Notes: generated by a model not told the origin, from the letters alone. A stretch of 7,677 nucleotides of DNA from Nitrospirota bacterium (GCA_013334545.1 JAAXXJ010000133.1:1-7677), one strand, 5' to 3'; numbered from the stretch's first letter, positions 1-5,814 are shown. Numbers and translations are program-made.

Positions 1-61
1 CGATCGTGGTGATGGCGACGACCAGCATCGCGGCGCTTATGATCCTGGTTTGTATTTTCAT
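1..61 (-). CDS. N-terminus of a membrane-anchored protein, probable sensor (partial)
   Basis: A minus-strand reading frame starts with ATG at 61 and runs off the left edge. The 20 visible residues begin MKIQTRII and continue with the hydrophobic run SAAMLVVAITTI. A short basic head followed by a hydrophobic helix is the usual start of a membrane-anchored signalling protein (HAMP-type histidine kinase, cyclase or phosphatase), but a simple secreted protein is also possible. The start lies only 9 nt after the stop codon of the solute-binding protein gene, so the two are almost certainly co-transcribed and probably translationally coupled. No strong Shine-Dalgarno sequence is visible, which fits coupling. 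The sensor assignment is inference from the anchor and the neighbour; no diagnostic domain lies inside the window. Confidence 0.6.
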   Translation of the reverse strand, partial: MKIQTRIISAAMLVVAITTI

Positions 62-70
62 GACAGGGCA

Positions 71-1591
71 CTATTGACCATCTTCGAAACGTACAACATG
101 GCTGTAGGCCTCCCGCTGCATGTCTAGGCCCACGCGCTGGGTCAACTGCCGCCACCGTTTCGCGACCGTGTCCAGCGCGACCTGGGGCGAATCGCGGCCC
201 GTCAAGGCACGATAGACGCCTACCGACAGGATGTACACGTACTCCTGTCCCCGATGGATGCGCAGATCGAGCACACGGTTGCGGCTTTTGCTCATTTGCT
301 CGAGGGTCTCGACGTAGGATCGCGCCACATCCTCGTCCCAGCCCGCGCGCTCGACCCAGTACCGCACATCCAGATCGGACGAGCGGAAGGGGTTCATTCC
401 GAAGTGGCCGACGAGCATGTCCGACCGGTGGTTCTCTGCATTGGCGTAGAAACCGAGAAAATCGAAGGCCGCGTCCTTATACGGTGTCGAGCGGGGGACG
501 GCGCTGGTCCAGCCGTAGACGATGTAGGGAACGAAATTGACCTCCGTGAAGGTGTCCCACTTCCCGGCCTTTCGGTTCCAGACCTTCCTCGATCCCGGCG
601 AGAGGGCTGCTGCGACCTTGTTCCGGAGCGGGTTACCCGGTTCCATGGCCTCGATGAAGGGATCGTCCCAGGAGTCGGAGAAGACCGCCTCACCGCTGCC
701 GAAGGAGTGGATCACCTGCGGGAAGGTGAAACTGCGCCCGCCGGGCGGATAGAGGTCCTGGGCGGCGACGAAGTCCTTCAAGGCCTCGACGAACCCGGGC
801 GTATTGATGAGCGGCTCCATCGACTTCAGGTCGAAATAGAACCCGCCCTTGACACGGGGATGCTTGGCATAGGGCGCAGCGCGCTTGATGAACTGGTTCC
901 CGAGCAGGGCGTCGCTCACCGTCACCTCGGCGATGCCGCTGATGGGGCGTCCATTGGAAAGCTTCCTGCTCTGGAAGAAGCGGGCGATCGCCTGCAGCTC
1001 CGGCCAGGTCTTCGGCACCTCGAGGTCCCGGCCGGTCTTCTTTTTGAAGTCGGCCCTATACGCCGGGTCCTCAAGCAGGTCTCTCCGGTACTGCAGATAA
1101 TGCCGGTCTCCGTCGATCGGGACCTGGTACGCTACGGCACCCCAGCTCGCAATGTTCTTATAGTGGGGCAGGACATCCTGGTACTGGGCGGAGTCGAGCA
1201 TCTTCCGGGGAATGGGCTCCAGGTAGGACAGCACGTCGGCGATCCACATGGAGCCGTAGAACACGACGTCATATTTGCTGTGCTTCAGGCCGTACAGCAG
1301 TTCCTGGTACAGCTTGTCGAAGGGGACAAAGTGGATATTGATCTTCGCTCCGGTGAGCTTCTCGAACTGACCGGCATGCAGTTCCACCGGCTCTCCCAGC
1401 ACCGGCTTCTCGAGCGCGAGCACGTTCAAGGTGATGCCGCGGTAGTTCTTCTTCGCCATTGCCTGGGAAGAGTAGGGGTCGGAAGCCGCGGTCGGCTCCG
1501 TCGCTGTGCCTCCTAGCGCGGGGACCGCGGTCAGGACAGTGATGAGTGCGCAAAAGCCAAGAGTACTACCAGCGGCCAGCATTCGATTCAT
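71..1591 (-). CDS. Extracellular solute-binding protein (ABC-type, family 1-like)
   Basis: The 506-residue product looks like a periplasmic extracellular solute-binding protein of the sugar-binding SBP_bac_1/SBP_bac_8 type. An N-terminal signal peptide (MNRMLAAG, then a hydrophobic stretch to about residue 28, with likely cleavage near PALGG) has no clean lipobox, so the protein is probably soluble in the periplasm. The mature part starts with a strand typical of the fold (ITLNVLALE, near 50), followed by the first-lobe segment FEKLTGAKINIHFVPFDKL (about 77-95) and the YDVVFYGSMW block. The late FGSGEAVFSDSWDD segment matches the gate region of these proteins. I chose ATG at 1591 because GGGAGGA at 1596-1602 sits 4 nt upstream of it; a GTG one codon earlier would be too close. 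No permease or ATPase gene is visible. The next gene downstream looks like a membrane sensor, so the protein may present a ligand to a receptor rather than to a transporter. The ligand is unknown. Confidence 0.9.
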   Translation of the reverse strand: MNRMLAAGSTLGFCALITVLTAVPALGGTATEPTAASDPYSSQAMAKKNYRGITLNVLALEKPVLGEPVELHAGQFEKLTGAKINIHFVPFDKLYQELLYGLKHSKYDVVFYGSMWIADVLSYLEPIPRKMLDSAQYQDVLPHYKNIASWGAVAYQVPIDGDRHYLQYRRDLLEDPAYRADFKKKTGRDLEVPKTWPELQAIARFFQSRKLSNGRPISGIAEVTVSDALLGNQFIKRAAPYAKHPRVKGGFYFDLKSMEPLINTPGFVEALKDFVAAQDLYPPGGRSFTFPQVIHSFGSGEAVFSDSWDDPFIEAMEPGNPLRNKVAAALSPGSRKVWNRKAGKWDTFTEVNFVPYIVYGWTSAVPRSTPYKDAAFDFLGFYANAENHRSDMLVGHFGMNPFRSSDLDVRYWVERAGWDEDVARSYVETLEQMSKSRNRVLDLRIHRGQEYVYILSVGVYRALTGRDSPQVALDTVAKRWRQLTQRVGLDMQREAYSHVVRFEDGQ

Positions 1592-1631
1592 CACGTCCTC
1601 CCGGGAGATTGGTTTCTATATATATGCATCA

Positions 1632-1660
1632 ATCGTACAATAAATTATTGCATATTTCAA
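1632..1660 (-). promoter_or_regulatory. Predicted sigma70-type promoter of the solute-binding protein gene
   Basis: Read on the minus strand, TTGAAA (1655-1660) is followed after exactly 17 nt by TACGAT (1632-1637), giving a plausible -35/-10 pair about 40 nt upstream of the start codon. The surrounding stretch 1615-1680 is strikingly AT-rich compared with the genes on both sides, as expected of a promoter. The match is good at -35 and moderate at -10. Confidence 0.55.
1638..1650. promoter_or_regulatory. Palindrome inside the promoter spacer, possible operator
   Basis: The sequence CAATAAATTATTG is a perfect inverted repeat with 6-nt arms around one central base. It lies wholly within the 17-nt spacer between the predicted -35 and -10 boxes of the solute-binding protein gene, the classic position for a repressor or MerR-type regulator. 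AT-rich palindromes can arise by chance, so the regulatory role is inferred. Confidence 0.35.
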
Positions 1661-1662
1661 CT

Positions 1663-1680
1663 TAGATTCGTTCTAATCTA
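1663..1680. promoter_or_regulatory. Inverted repeat just upstream of the -35 box, possible activator site
   Basis: TAGATT and AATCTA form perfect 6-nt arms separated by 6 nt (CGTTCT). The repeat ends 3 nt upstream of the predicted -35 hexamer of the solute-binding protein promoter. The geometry fits a dimeric activator that touches RNA polymerase from just upstream. No regulator gene is visible nearby to link to it. Confidence 0.35.
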
Positions 1681-1760
1681 CAGAGCTGTCTTGCCGGTAT
1701 CGCTTCATCCGTGATCGTCCATGGTTCAGCAGGAGCTGCGTCCAGGAACGGCCTGGGATG

Positions 1761-2102
1761 TCACTGCACCGGTCCGTCGAACTTCATTCCGTCCAGCGCG
1801 GAGGTCTCGAATTCGGCGACCTGCATGATGACGCCATAGATGCGCAAGAGCGTGCTGTTCGTCACCTCCAGAACAGCGGAGAGCCGGTCCTTGGAAGCTA
1901 TCTCACCCCGGAGCAGGACCTTGCGCGTGCCGTCCAAACGGAGCTGGAAGTGGACCCACTCGAATCTACCGTCCAGCCGTTTTTTCACGGCCAGCTTGTA
2001 GATCCCGATGCCCGGTATCTGCGGCGTCGCCCAGAGGCCGGCTACTTTCTCGCCTTTGTCGACGTTCATAACAGCGTGCGATCTCGGGTCAGGACCGGTC
2101 AT
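1761..2102 (-). CDS. Small conserved-looking hypothetical protein
   Basis: I do not recognise this 113-residue protein. It has no signal peptide or membrane segment and has a beta-rich look, with alternating strands such as GIGIYKLAVKKRL, FEWVHFQLRL and RKVLLRGEIA. The visible LWATPQIPGIGIY segment near residue 23 may be useful for searching. The start at 2102 is supported by GGTGG about 6 nt upstream; an internal Met at 2069 has no comparable ribosome-binding site. The gene begins 12 nt after the stop codon of the ygiD-like dioxygenase on the same strand, so the two are probably co-transcribed. No function can be assigned. The opposite strand is also open here, but the minus frame has the better start, context and residue pattern. 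Confidence 0.65.
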   Translation of the reverse strand: MTGPDPRSHAVMNVDKGEKVAGLWATPQIPGIGIYKLAVKKRLDGRFEWVHFQLRLDGTRKVLLRGEIASKDRLSAVLEVTNSTLLRIYGVIMQVAEFETSALDGMKFDGPVQ

Positions 2103-2114
2103 ATTTTTCCACCG

Positions 2115-2897
2115 TTAACGTACGATGAAGCTCCGCATCGATACTGAGCGATGCTGAAAACCTTCATGAATATATTCGACGTTCTCTACTTTGCCGCGAA
2201 GAGCAGCGATAGAGAGAAGCGGAAGGTAATGCTCGTTGGTCGGGACAGCATGGAATCCCATGTCCCGGTCGCGGCTGTCGAAATTGATCAGGAGATCATC
2301 ATCCTTCCGTGCCAGCGCATCGGTCACCTGCTCGTCGAACTTCCTCGCCCAGGGAAAGGGCTCCTCGCCGAACTGATGCCAGCTGATGAGCCGCAGGTTG
2401 TGCACGATGTTGCCGCTCCCGATGATGAGCACACCCTCGGACCGGAGCGGCCGGAGGAAGGATGCGAGCTGAAAATGCTCTGCTTCGTCCTTGTTGCCGT
2501 CGACGCTCAGCTGGATGACCGGGATGTCGTGCCCGGGATAGAGCTGATGAAGGACCGCCCAGGTGCCGTGGTCGATGCCCCAGTGGTCATCGGGCGAGAC
2601 CGGGATGTTCTTGCCGAGCCTGGTAATATATTCCGCGTCCTTCGGGGAGCCGGCAGGATCGTAGATGACATCGTACAAATCGTCCGGGAAGCCGTAGAAG
2701 TCATAGATCTGCTTCGGCTTGGCCGCGCCGGTGACGAAGGTGCCGTCGGTCACCCAGTGGGCGGAGACGCAGAGGATGAGGCGGGGCTTTGGCAGAGCTG
2801 TTCCCGCCTTCCGGAGGCTCTCGGTGAAATCGTTCTGCTGGATGATGTTCATCGGCGAACCATGGCCGACGAACAGGAGGGGCATAAGGTCTGACAT
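2115..2897 (-). CDS. ygiD: Class III extradiol dioxygenase, YgiD/DODA-like
   Basis: The 260-residue product matches the LigB-type extradiol ring-cleavage dioxygenases in length and motifs. The E. coli member YgiD is described as a zinc-bound DOPA 4,5-dioxygenase; its physiological substrate is unclear. In order are GHGSPM (residues 11-16, candidate ligand His12), SAHW (45-48, His47), DHGTW (109-113, His110), GSGNIVHN (160-167, His166) and PTNEHYLPL (219-227, His223). These are the expected metal-binding and catalytic histidines, so the enzyme looks intact. It has no signal peptide and should be cytoplasmic. The ATG at 2897 is preceded by AGGA at 6 nt spacing. A small unknown gene follows at 12 nt. 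No catechol pathway genes surround it, so the substrate cannot be read from context. Family call is firm; substrate is uncertain. Confidence 0.92.
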   Translation of the reverse strand: MSDLMPLLFVGHGSPMNIIQQNDFTESLRKAGTALPKPRLILCVSAHWVTDGTFVTGAAKPKQIYDFYGFPDDLYDVIYDPAGSPKDAEYITRLGKNIPVSPDDHWGIDHGTWAVLHQLYPGHDIPVIQLSVDGNKDEAEHFQLASFLRPLRSEGVLIIGSGNIVHNLRLISWHQFGEEPFPWARKFDEQVTDALARKDDDLLINFDSRDRDMGFHAVPTNEHYLPLLSIAALRGKVENVEYIHEGFQHRSVSMRSFIVR

Positions 2898-2912
2898 GAG
2901 TGTTCCTGAGCA

Positions 2913-2985
2913 TTGTCGTGCCCGCGAAGGCGGGCATCCAGTTATATGCCAATGCCTGGATTCCCGTTTACGCGGGAATGACGAA
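2913..2985. repeat. Dispersed palindromic repeat (dRS3-like twin hairpins)
   Basis: This intergenic element has two palindromes that are also inverted copies of each other. The left hairpin (2919-2936) is TGCCCGC-GAAG-GCGGGCA. The right (2960-2979) has the exact form ATTCCC-N8-GGGAAT, the consensus reported for the neisserial dRS3 repeat and seen in related elements of many other bacteria. The outer halves (GCATCCAG on the left, CTGGATTCCC on the right) face each other across a 13-nt centre. The element fills most of the 125 nt between gltX and the ygiD-like gene. It has no T-run for termination on the minus strand, so it may act as an mRNA-stabilising hairpin or simply be a mobile remnant. 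It encodes no protein. Confidence 0.75.
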
Positions 2986-3022
2986 TAACATCGGACAACA
3001 CCAAGGGAGTACAGCGAGCATC

Positions 3023-4462
3023 TTACCCGATCGTCTTGACCGCCGCCTCGATCCTTTTGACGACCTTGTCCTTTCCCATGACCTCGATGACGTCAAAGAT
3101 GCCGGGGCTCACCGTCCCGCCGGTCAAGGCCACGCGCACAGGCTGGGCGAGCTTGCCGAGCTTCATGCCTTTTGCGGCCACGAGATCGTTGAACGCCTTC
3201 TCGATTGTATCATGGGCGAAGGGCTCGAGCACCTTGAGCGTTCCTGCCAGCTCGGTCAGGAGCGGGGCCACATCGGTCGTCAGGTGCTTGGCCCTTGCCT
3301 TATCGTCCATGGCGATCTCATCCCGGATGAACGGGATGGCCCCGGTCTTCATCTCGACGAGCGTGTGGCTGCGTTCCGTCAGTATCTTGATGAGCTTCTG
3401 CATCCACGCGGCATCAGGCTCCTTGCCTTCAGCAACAACGCCGTCCTTCTTGAGAAGGTCGAGAACGAGCTCGGCGAGCCTGCCGTGGTCTGCCCGCTGG
3501 ATGTAGTGGTGGTTCAGCCAGAGCAGTTTTTCGGGATTGAAGACCGACGGCGCCTTGCCCACGCTGTCGAGGGCGAACTTATCGATCAGCTCCTGGCGTG
3601 AGAAGATCTCTTGGTCGCCGTGGGACCAGCCGAGCCGGGAGAGGTAGTTGACGAGCGATTCGGGCAGATAACCCAGGTCGACGTATTCGGTGACCGCGGT
3701 CGCGCCGTGGCGCTTCGATAACTTTGTCTTGTCCGATCCGAGGATCATGGGAAGATGGGCGAATTCCGGCGGCTCGCACCCCAGCGCCCGGTAGATCTGG
3801 ATCTGGCGGGGAGTGTTGTTCAGGTGGTCGTCGCCGCGGATGACATGGGAGATCTTCATCGTCACGTCGTCCACCACGACGGCGAAGTTGTAGGTCGGGA
3901 ACCCGTCGGAGCGCATGATGATGAGGTCGTCGAGCTGCTTGTTCTCGAAGGTTACCGCCCCGCGGACCAGGTCGCGCACCACGGTCTCGCCCTCGTCGGT
4001 GGAGTGGAAGCGGAGCACCGGCGAGCGGCCCGGGACGGGTTCCTTCCTACTGTAGCAGGTGCGGTCGTACTTGGGCGGCTTCCCGGCGGCCATAGCGGCC
4101 TTTCTTCGAGCCTCAAGTTCCTCAGGCGAGCAGTAGCAATAATATGCCTTGCCTTCCTTCAACAGGCGGTCAGCGTTCTCTCGGTAGATGTCCATACGCT
4201 CGGTCTGGCGGTATCCTTTGACTGATCCGTCCGGCAGGATGGACGGCCCCTCGTCCCAGTCCATGCCGAGCCACTTCATGCCGTCGATGATGATCTTGAT
4301 GGACTCGTCGGTGGACCGCGCCTGGTCCGTGTCCTCGATGCGGAGGATGAAGATCCCCTTGTGGTGGCGGGCAAAGAGCCAGTTGAAGAGTGCGGTGCGG
4401 ACGCCGCCGATATGCAGCGCGCCGGTGGGGCTGGGCGCGAACCTGACGCGAACGGTATTCAT
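3023..4462 (-). CDS. gltX: Glutamyl-tRNA synthetase
   Basis: The enzyme attaches glutamate to tRNA-Glu using ATP in the cytoplasm, and in organisms without GlnRS may also charge tRNA-Gln for later amidation. Its 479 residues match the bacterial GluRS length. Class I signature motifs are intact: PSPTGALHIGG (10-20, the HIGH motif) and KTKLSKRHG (245-253, the KMSKS equivalent). The RIEDTD motif lies at 41-46 and the tRNA acceptor-binding segment VIRGDDHLNNTPRQ at 207-220. A zinc-knuckle-like set is visible as Cys109, Cys111 and Cys136, with Tyr138 region residues in place of the E. coli histidine. The C-terminal 180 residues form the anticodon-binding domain. The start at 4462 is chosen for homology (MNTVRVRFAPSPTG); the AAGGAG at 4475-4480 is 12 nt away, rather long. 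Whether it is discriminating cannot be settled by eye. Confidence 0.98.
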   Translation of the reverse strand: MNTVRVRFAPSPTGALHIGGVRTALFNWLFARHHKGIFILRIEDTDQARSTDESIKIIIDGMKWLGMDWDEGPSILPDGSVKGYRQTERMDIYRENADRLLKEGKAYYCYCSPEELEARRKAAMAAGKPPKYDRTCYSRKEPVPGRSPVLRFHSTDEGETVVRDLVRGAVTFENKQLDDLIIMRSDGFPTYNFAVVVDDVTMKISHVIRGDDHLNNTPRQIQIYRALGCEPPEFAHLPMILGSDKTKLSKRHGATAVTEYVDLGYLPESLVNYLSRLGWSHGDQEIFSRQELIDKFALDSVGKAPSVFNPEKLLWLNHHYIQRADHGRLAELVLDLLKKDGVVAEGKEPDAAWMQKLIKILTERSHTLVEMKTGAIPFIRDEIAMDDKARAKHLTTDVAPLLTELAGTLKVLEPFAHDTIEKAFNDLVAAKGMKLGKLAQPVRVALTGGTVSPGIFDVIEVMGKDKVVKRIEAAVKTIG

Positions 4463-4506
4463 GTGTAAACAATGCTCCTTGAGGGTGGCGATGTTGTCAG
4501 GGCGCT

Positions 4507-4512
4507 ATTATA
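4507..4512 (-). promoter_or_regulatory. Predicted -10 box of the gltX promoter
   Basis: Read on the minus strand the hexamer is a perfect TATAAT, about 45 nt upstream of the gltX start codon, giving an expected leader of roughly 38 nt. The -35 position (about 4529-4535) falls inside a purine-rich tract and reads TTTTTC or TTTTCC, a poor -35. The promoter may therefore depend on an activator or on the unusual upstream DNA. Confidence 0.55.
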
Positions 4513-4516
4513 CCGC

Positions 4517-4552
4517 AAAGGGGAAGGGGGAAAAAGGGAAAAAAGGGGGAGG
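4517..4552. other. Polypurine tract with G-quadruplex potential upstream of gltX
   Basis: On the plus strand 36 consecutive purines contain four G-runs (4520-4523, 4526-4530, 4536-4538, 4545-4549) separated by adenine loops of 2, 5 and 6 nt. This satisfies the common G3+N1-7 pattern for an intramolecular G-quadruplex on the strand opposite to the gltX coding sense. The tract covers the spacer and -35 region of the gltX promoter. It could alternatively be a slippage-prone simple-sequence tract without structure. Confidence 0.6.
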
Positions 4553-4609
4553 CACCGGGTGGAAGTAGCGATTCAAGGGAGGAAAGAGCGAGCGTAGGTT
4601 CTCCTCCCA

Positions 4610-5122
4610 TCAGAGGGCGTCCGCTTTCAGCGATTGGCCAGTCGTCGGAGAACGCGATTCAGAAAATTCACGAAGCACGCCTCCCACGGGCTGCCCAAGT
4701 ACTTCGCCTTCGATTCGGAAATGCACTCCATCGCCTTTGTCCTCCGCTATTGCAGCATATGATCTGCCAGGTTCGGCCACAAACCATAGCTCTGCGAGGG
4801 ATATTTTTTGCCATATCGTGTAAAGAGCACAACGGTATGCCTGCCAGGTGGCACATCAACGGAATTTGCACCGGCAAAGGGAGAGTACAGCCTATCAAAA
4901 AAGGTGATGCTCGCTCGTTATCGATGATGCTGATGAAAAAACGTTGTTGAATCCCTCCTTCTTCCCGACAATATGCAGGTAGGCTCGCTGATCCAATGGG
5001 ACGGGCTCTCCAGCGTACATTTTTCTATGTGCATCGGAGGCACAGCCGGCAAGTGCAATCAACAGTATTGCTGAAAGGACGCGGATGCGGTGAATGCCGG
5101 TTTGCTTCAGCACTGTTGCCAC
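4610..5122 (-). pseudogene. Broken lipoprotein gene with two compensating frameshifts
   Basis: A 170-codon minus-strand gene is recovered only if two one-base shifts are allowed. The first part encodes a lipoprotein signal (VLSAILLIALAGC, lipobox LAGC with Cys27) and then YAGEPVPLDQRAYLHIVGKK. The frame ends at TGA (4895-4897) directly in a T6 run (minus strand, 4897-4902). One base less there would continue to DRLYSPFAGANSVDVPPGRH and VVLFTRYGKK. A second shift at an A6 run (minus strand, 4804-4809), of opposite sign, restores the original frame: LAELWFVAEPGRSYAAIAED, FRIEGEVLGQPVGGVL, and a stop at 4610-4612. All three segments read like one outer-membrane or periplasmic lipoprotein of unknown function. 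GTG at 5122 has AGGAG 4 nt upstream; GTG at 5113 and TTG at 5140 are alternatives. It may be a real pseudogene or two homopolymer sequencing errors. Confidence 0.7.
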
Positions 5123-5160
5123 CTTTCTCCTGATACTCAATCAATTATCAGATCATCGGG

Positions 5161-5189
5161 ACGATAGCATGGGAACAAAGGATTATCAA
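5161..5189 (-). promoter_or_regulatory. Predicted promoter of the lipoprotein gene
   Basis: On the minus strand TTGATA (5184-5189) and TATCGT (5161-5166) are separated by 17 nt, and TGC precedes the -10, giving an extended -10 element. The expected transcript start near 5154 leaves a leader of about 30 nt before the GTG start. It lies between the atpE terminator and the lipoprotein gene, so this gene probably has its own transcription unit. Confidence 0.45.
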
Positions 5190-5223
5190 TCCGGCGGTTA
5201 TAGCGATAGGTCGTTCGCAAGAC

Positions 5224-5258
5224 AAAAAAGAGGGGACGGTTTTCACCGTCCCCTCTTT
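5224..5258 (-). terminator. Intrinsic terminator of the atpB-atpE operon
   Basis: A perfect 14-bp stem (arms 5227-5240 and 5245-5258) encloses a 4-nt loop. On the minus strand the stem is followed by a run of six T (5224-5229, partly within the stem). It begins about 22 nt after the atpE stop codon. It should also shield the downstream lipoprotein gene from ATP synthase transcription. Confidence 0.92.
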
Positions 5259-5280
5259 GGGTACTGCTTTGCCGGTCGGT

Positions 5281-5592
5281 TTACGCCTTGATGAAGATGA
5301 TGACCAGCGTGTAGATGGCCAGCGATTCGATCAGCGCCAGACCGATGATCATAGTAGTCATGATCTTGCCGGAGGCTTCGGGATTGCGCGCGATGCCTTC
5401 GACCGCCTTGCTGATGCTCAGGCCCATGCCGAGGCTGCCGCCGAACGCCGCGATGGCGATGGCGAAGAGCGCGGCCACACCAGCGGTCAGACCGCCGGCT
5501 GCCGCTGCAGGGGCTGCTCCTTCGGCCGCAAACGCAACGGCGGAGACGAGGACCAGGCTGAGGGTCAGAACGAGAACTGCGAGCTTTTTCAT
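5281..5592 (-). CDS. atpE: ATP synthase F0 subunit c, with N-terminal signal-like extension
   Basis: Subunit c forms the membrane rotor ring of F-type ATP synthase. The 103-residue product is longer than the usual 70-90 because of an N-terminal segment, MKKLAVLVLTLSLVLVSAVAFA, that looks like a cleavable signal peptide, followed by an Ala-rich linker. Helix 1 covers about 35-62 (GGLTAGVAALFAIAIAAFGG), the polar loop is ARNPEA (68-73), and helix 2 carries the ion-binding carboxylate Glu89 in GLALIESLAIY. The Gln used by sodium-binding rings is replaced by Met56 (LGMGL), and the residue after Ser90 is Leu; both favour proton rather than sodium coupling. AAGGAG lies 8 nt before the ATG. It follows atpB after a 222-nt repeat-bearing spacer and shares its promoter and terminator, so far as the sequence shows. 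Confidence 0.96.
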   Translation of the reverse strand: MKKLAVLVLTLSLVLVSAVAFAAEGAAPAAAAGGLTAGVAALFAIAIAAFGGSLGMGLSISKAVEGIARNPEASGKIMTTMIIGLALIESLAIYTLVIIFIKA

Positions 5593-5662
5593 CGATTCTT
5601 CTCCTTTCTTCTCAATGTGGACTTCTGGCCGGAATCGTGCCGGGTTGCTACCTCCCGGGGAA

Positions 5663-5691
5663 TCCCGCGTTCGCGGGAACGGCGTTCGCCG
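5663..5691. repeat. Two adjacent GC-rich hairpins in the atpB-atpE spacer (dRS3-like remnant)
   Basis: The first palindrome is TCCCGCG-TT-CGCGGGA (5663-5678) and the second is CGGCG-TT-CGCCG (5680-5691). The first, with its flanks, resembles one arm of the ATTCCC-N8-GGGAAT element found between gltX and the ygiD-like gene, though the outer bases differ (AATCCC and GGGAAC). It is likely a degenerate copy of the same dispersed family. In the atpB-atpE transcript it would fold some 70-100 nt upstream of the atpE start codon. Confidence 0.55.
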
Positions 5692-5715
5692 GGGTAAAAA
5701 GCCAAAGACTCATCT

Positions 5716-5800
5716 GCCACGGAGGCACGGAGACACAGAGGAAAATAATTTACTGAGTAAAAGACTTTGAAGTTCTCTGTGCCCTCTGTGTCTCTGTGGC
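5716..5800. repeat. Long imperfect inverted repeat (CTCTGTG-type dispersed element)
   Basis: Arms at 5716-5742 and 5774-5800 are inverted copies with a few mismatches and a bulge, enclosing about 31 AT-rich nt. Each arm is itself a threefold near-tandem of an 8-nt unit: CACGGAGG, CACGGAGA, CACAGAGG on the left, and CTCTGTG units on the right. Elements of this CACAGAG/CTCTGTG style are scattered in many bacterial genomes, from memory of such sequences; no search was run. It ends 14 nt after the atpB stop codon, in the operon spacer, and has no coding capacity. Confidence 0.75.
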
Positions 5801-5814
5801 GAAATCTGTTCTTT

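Noticed and set aside
254..1516. Long plus-strand open frame opposite the solute-binding protein gene
   Set aside because: It is the antisense shadow of a high-GC gene. The minus product has a signal peptide, a ribosome-binding site and a recognisable fold; the plus product has none.
2151..2894. Plus-strand open frame opposite the ygiD-like gene
   Set aside because: The minus frame carries all expected extradiol dioxygenase histidine motifs; the plus frame is codon-mirrored shadow.
4577..4608. Possible terminator after the lipoprotein gene (GGGAGGA and TCCTCCC arms)
   Set aside because: The stem is only 7 bp with a long loop and no T-run follows on the minus strand.
4668..4898. 76-residue minus-strand frame inside the broken lipoprotein region
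   Set aside because: It is the third frame, with an Arg/Trp-rich shadow composition; the stitched lipoprotein explains the coding signal better.
5716..5800. CRISPR-like array from repeated CACAGAG units
   Set aside because: Units are 8 nt and contiguous with no spacers of uniform length, and the arms are inverted; no cas gene is present.
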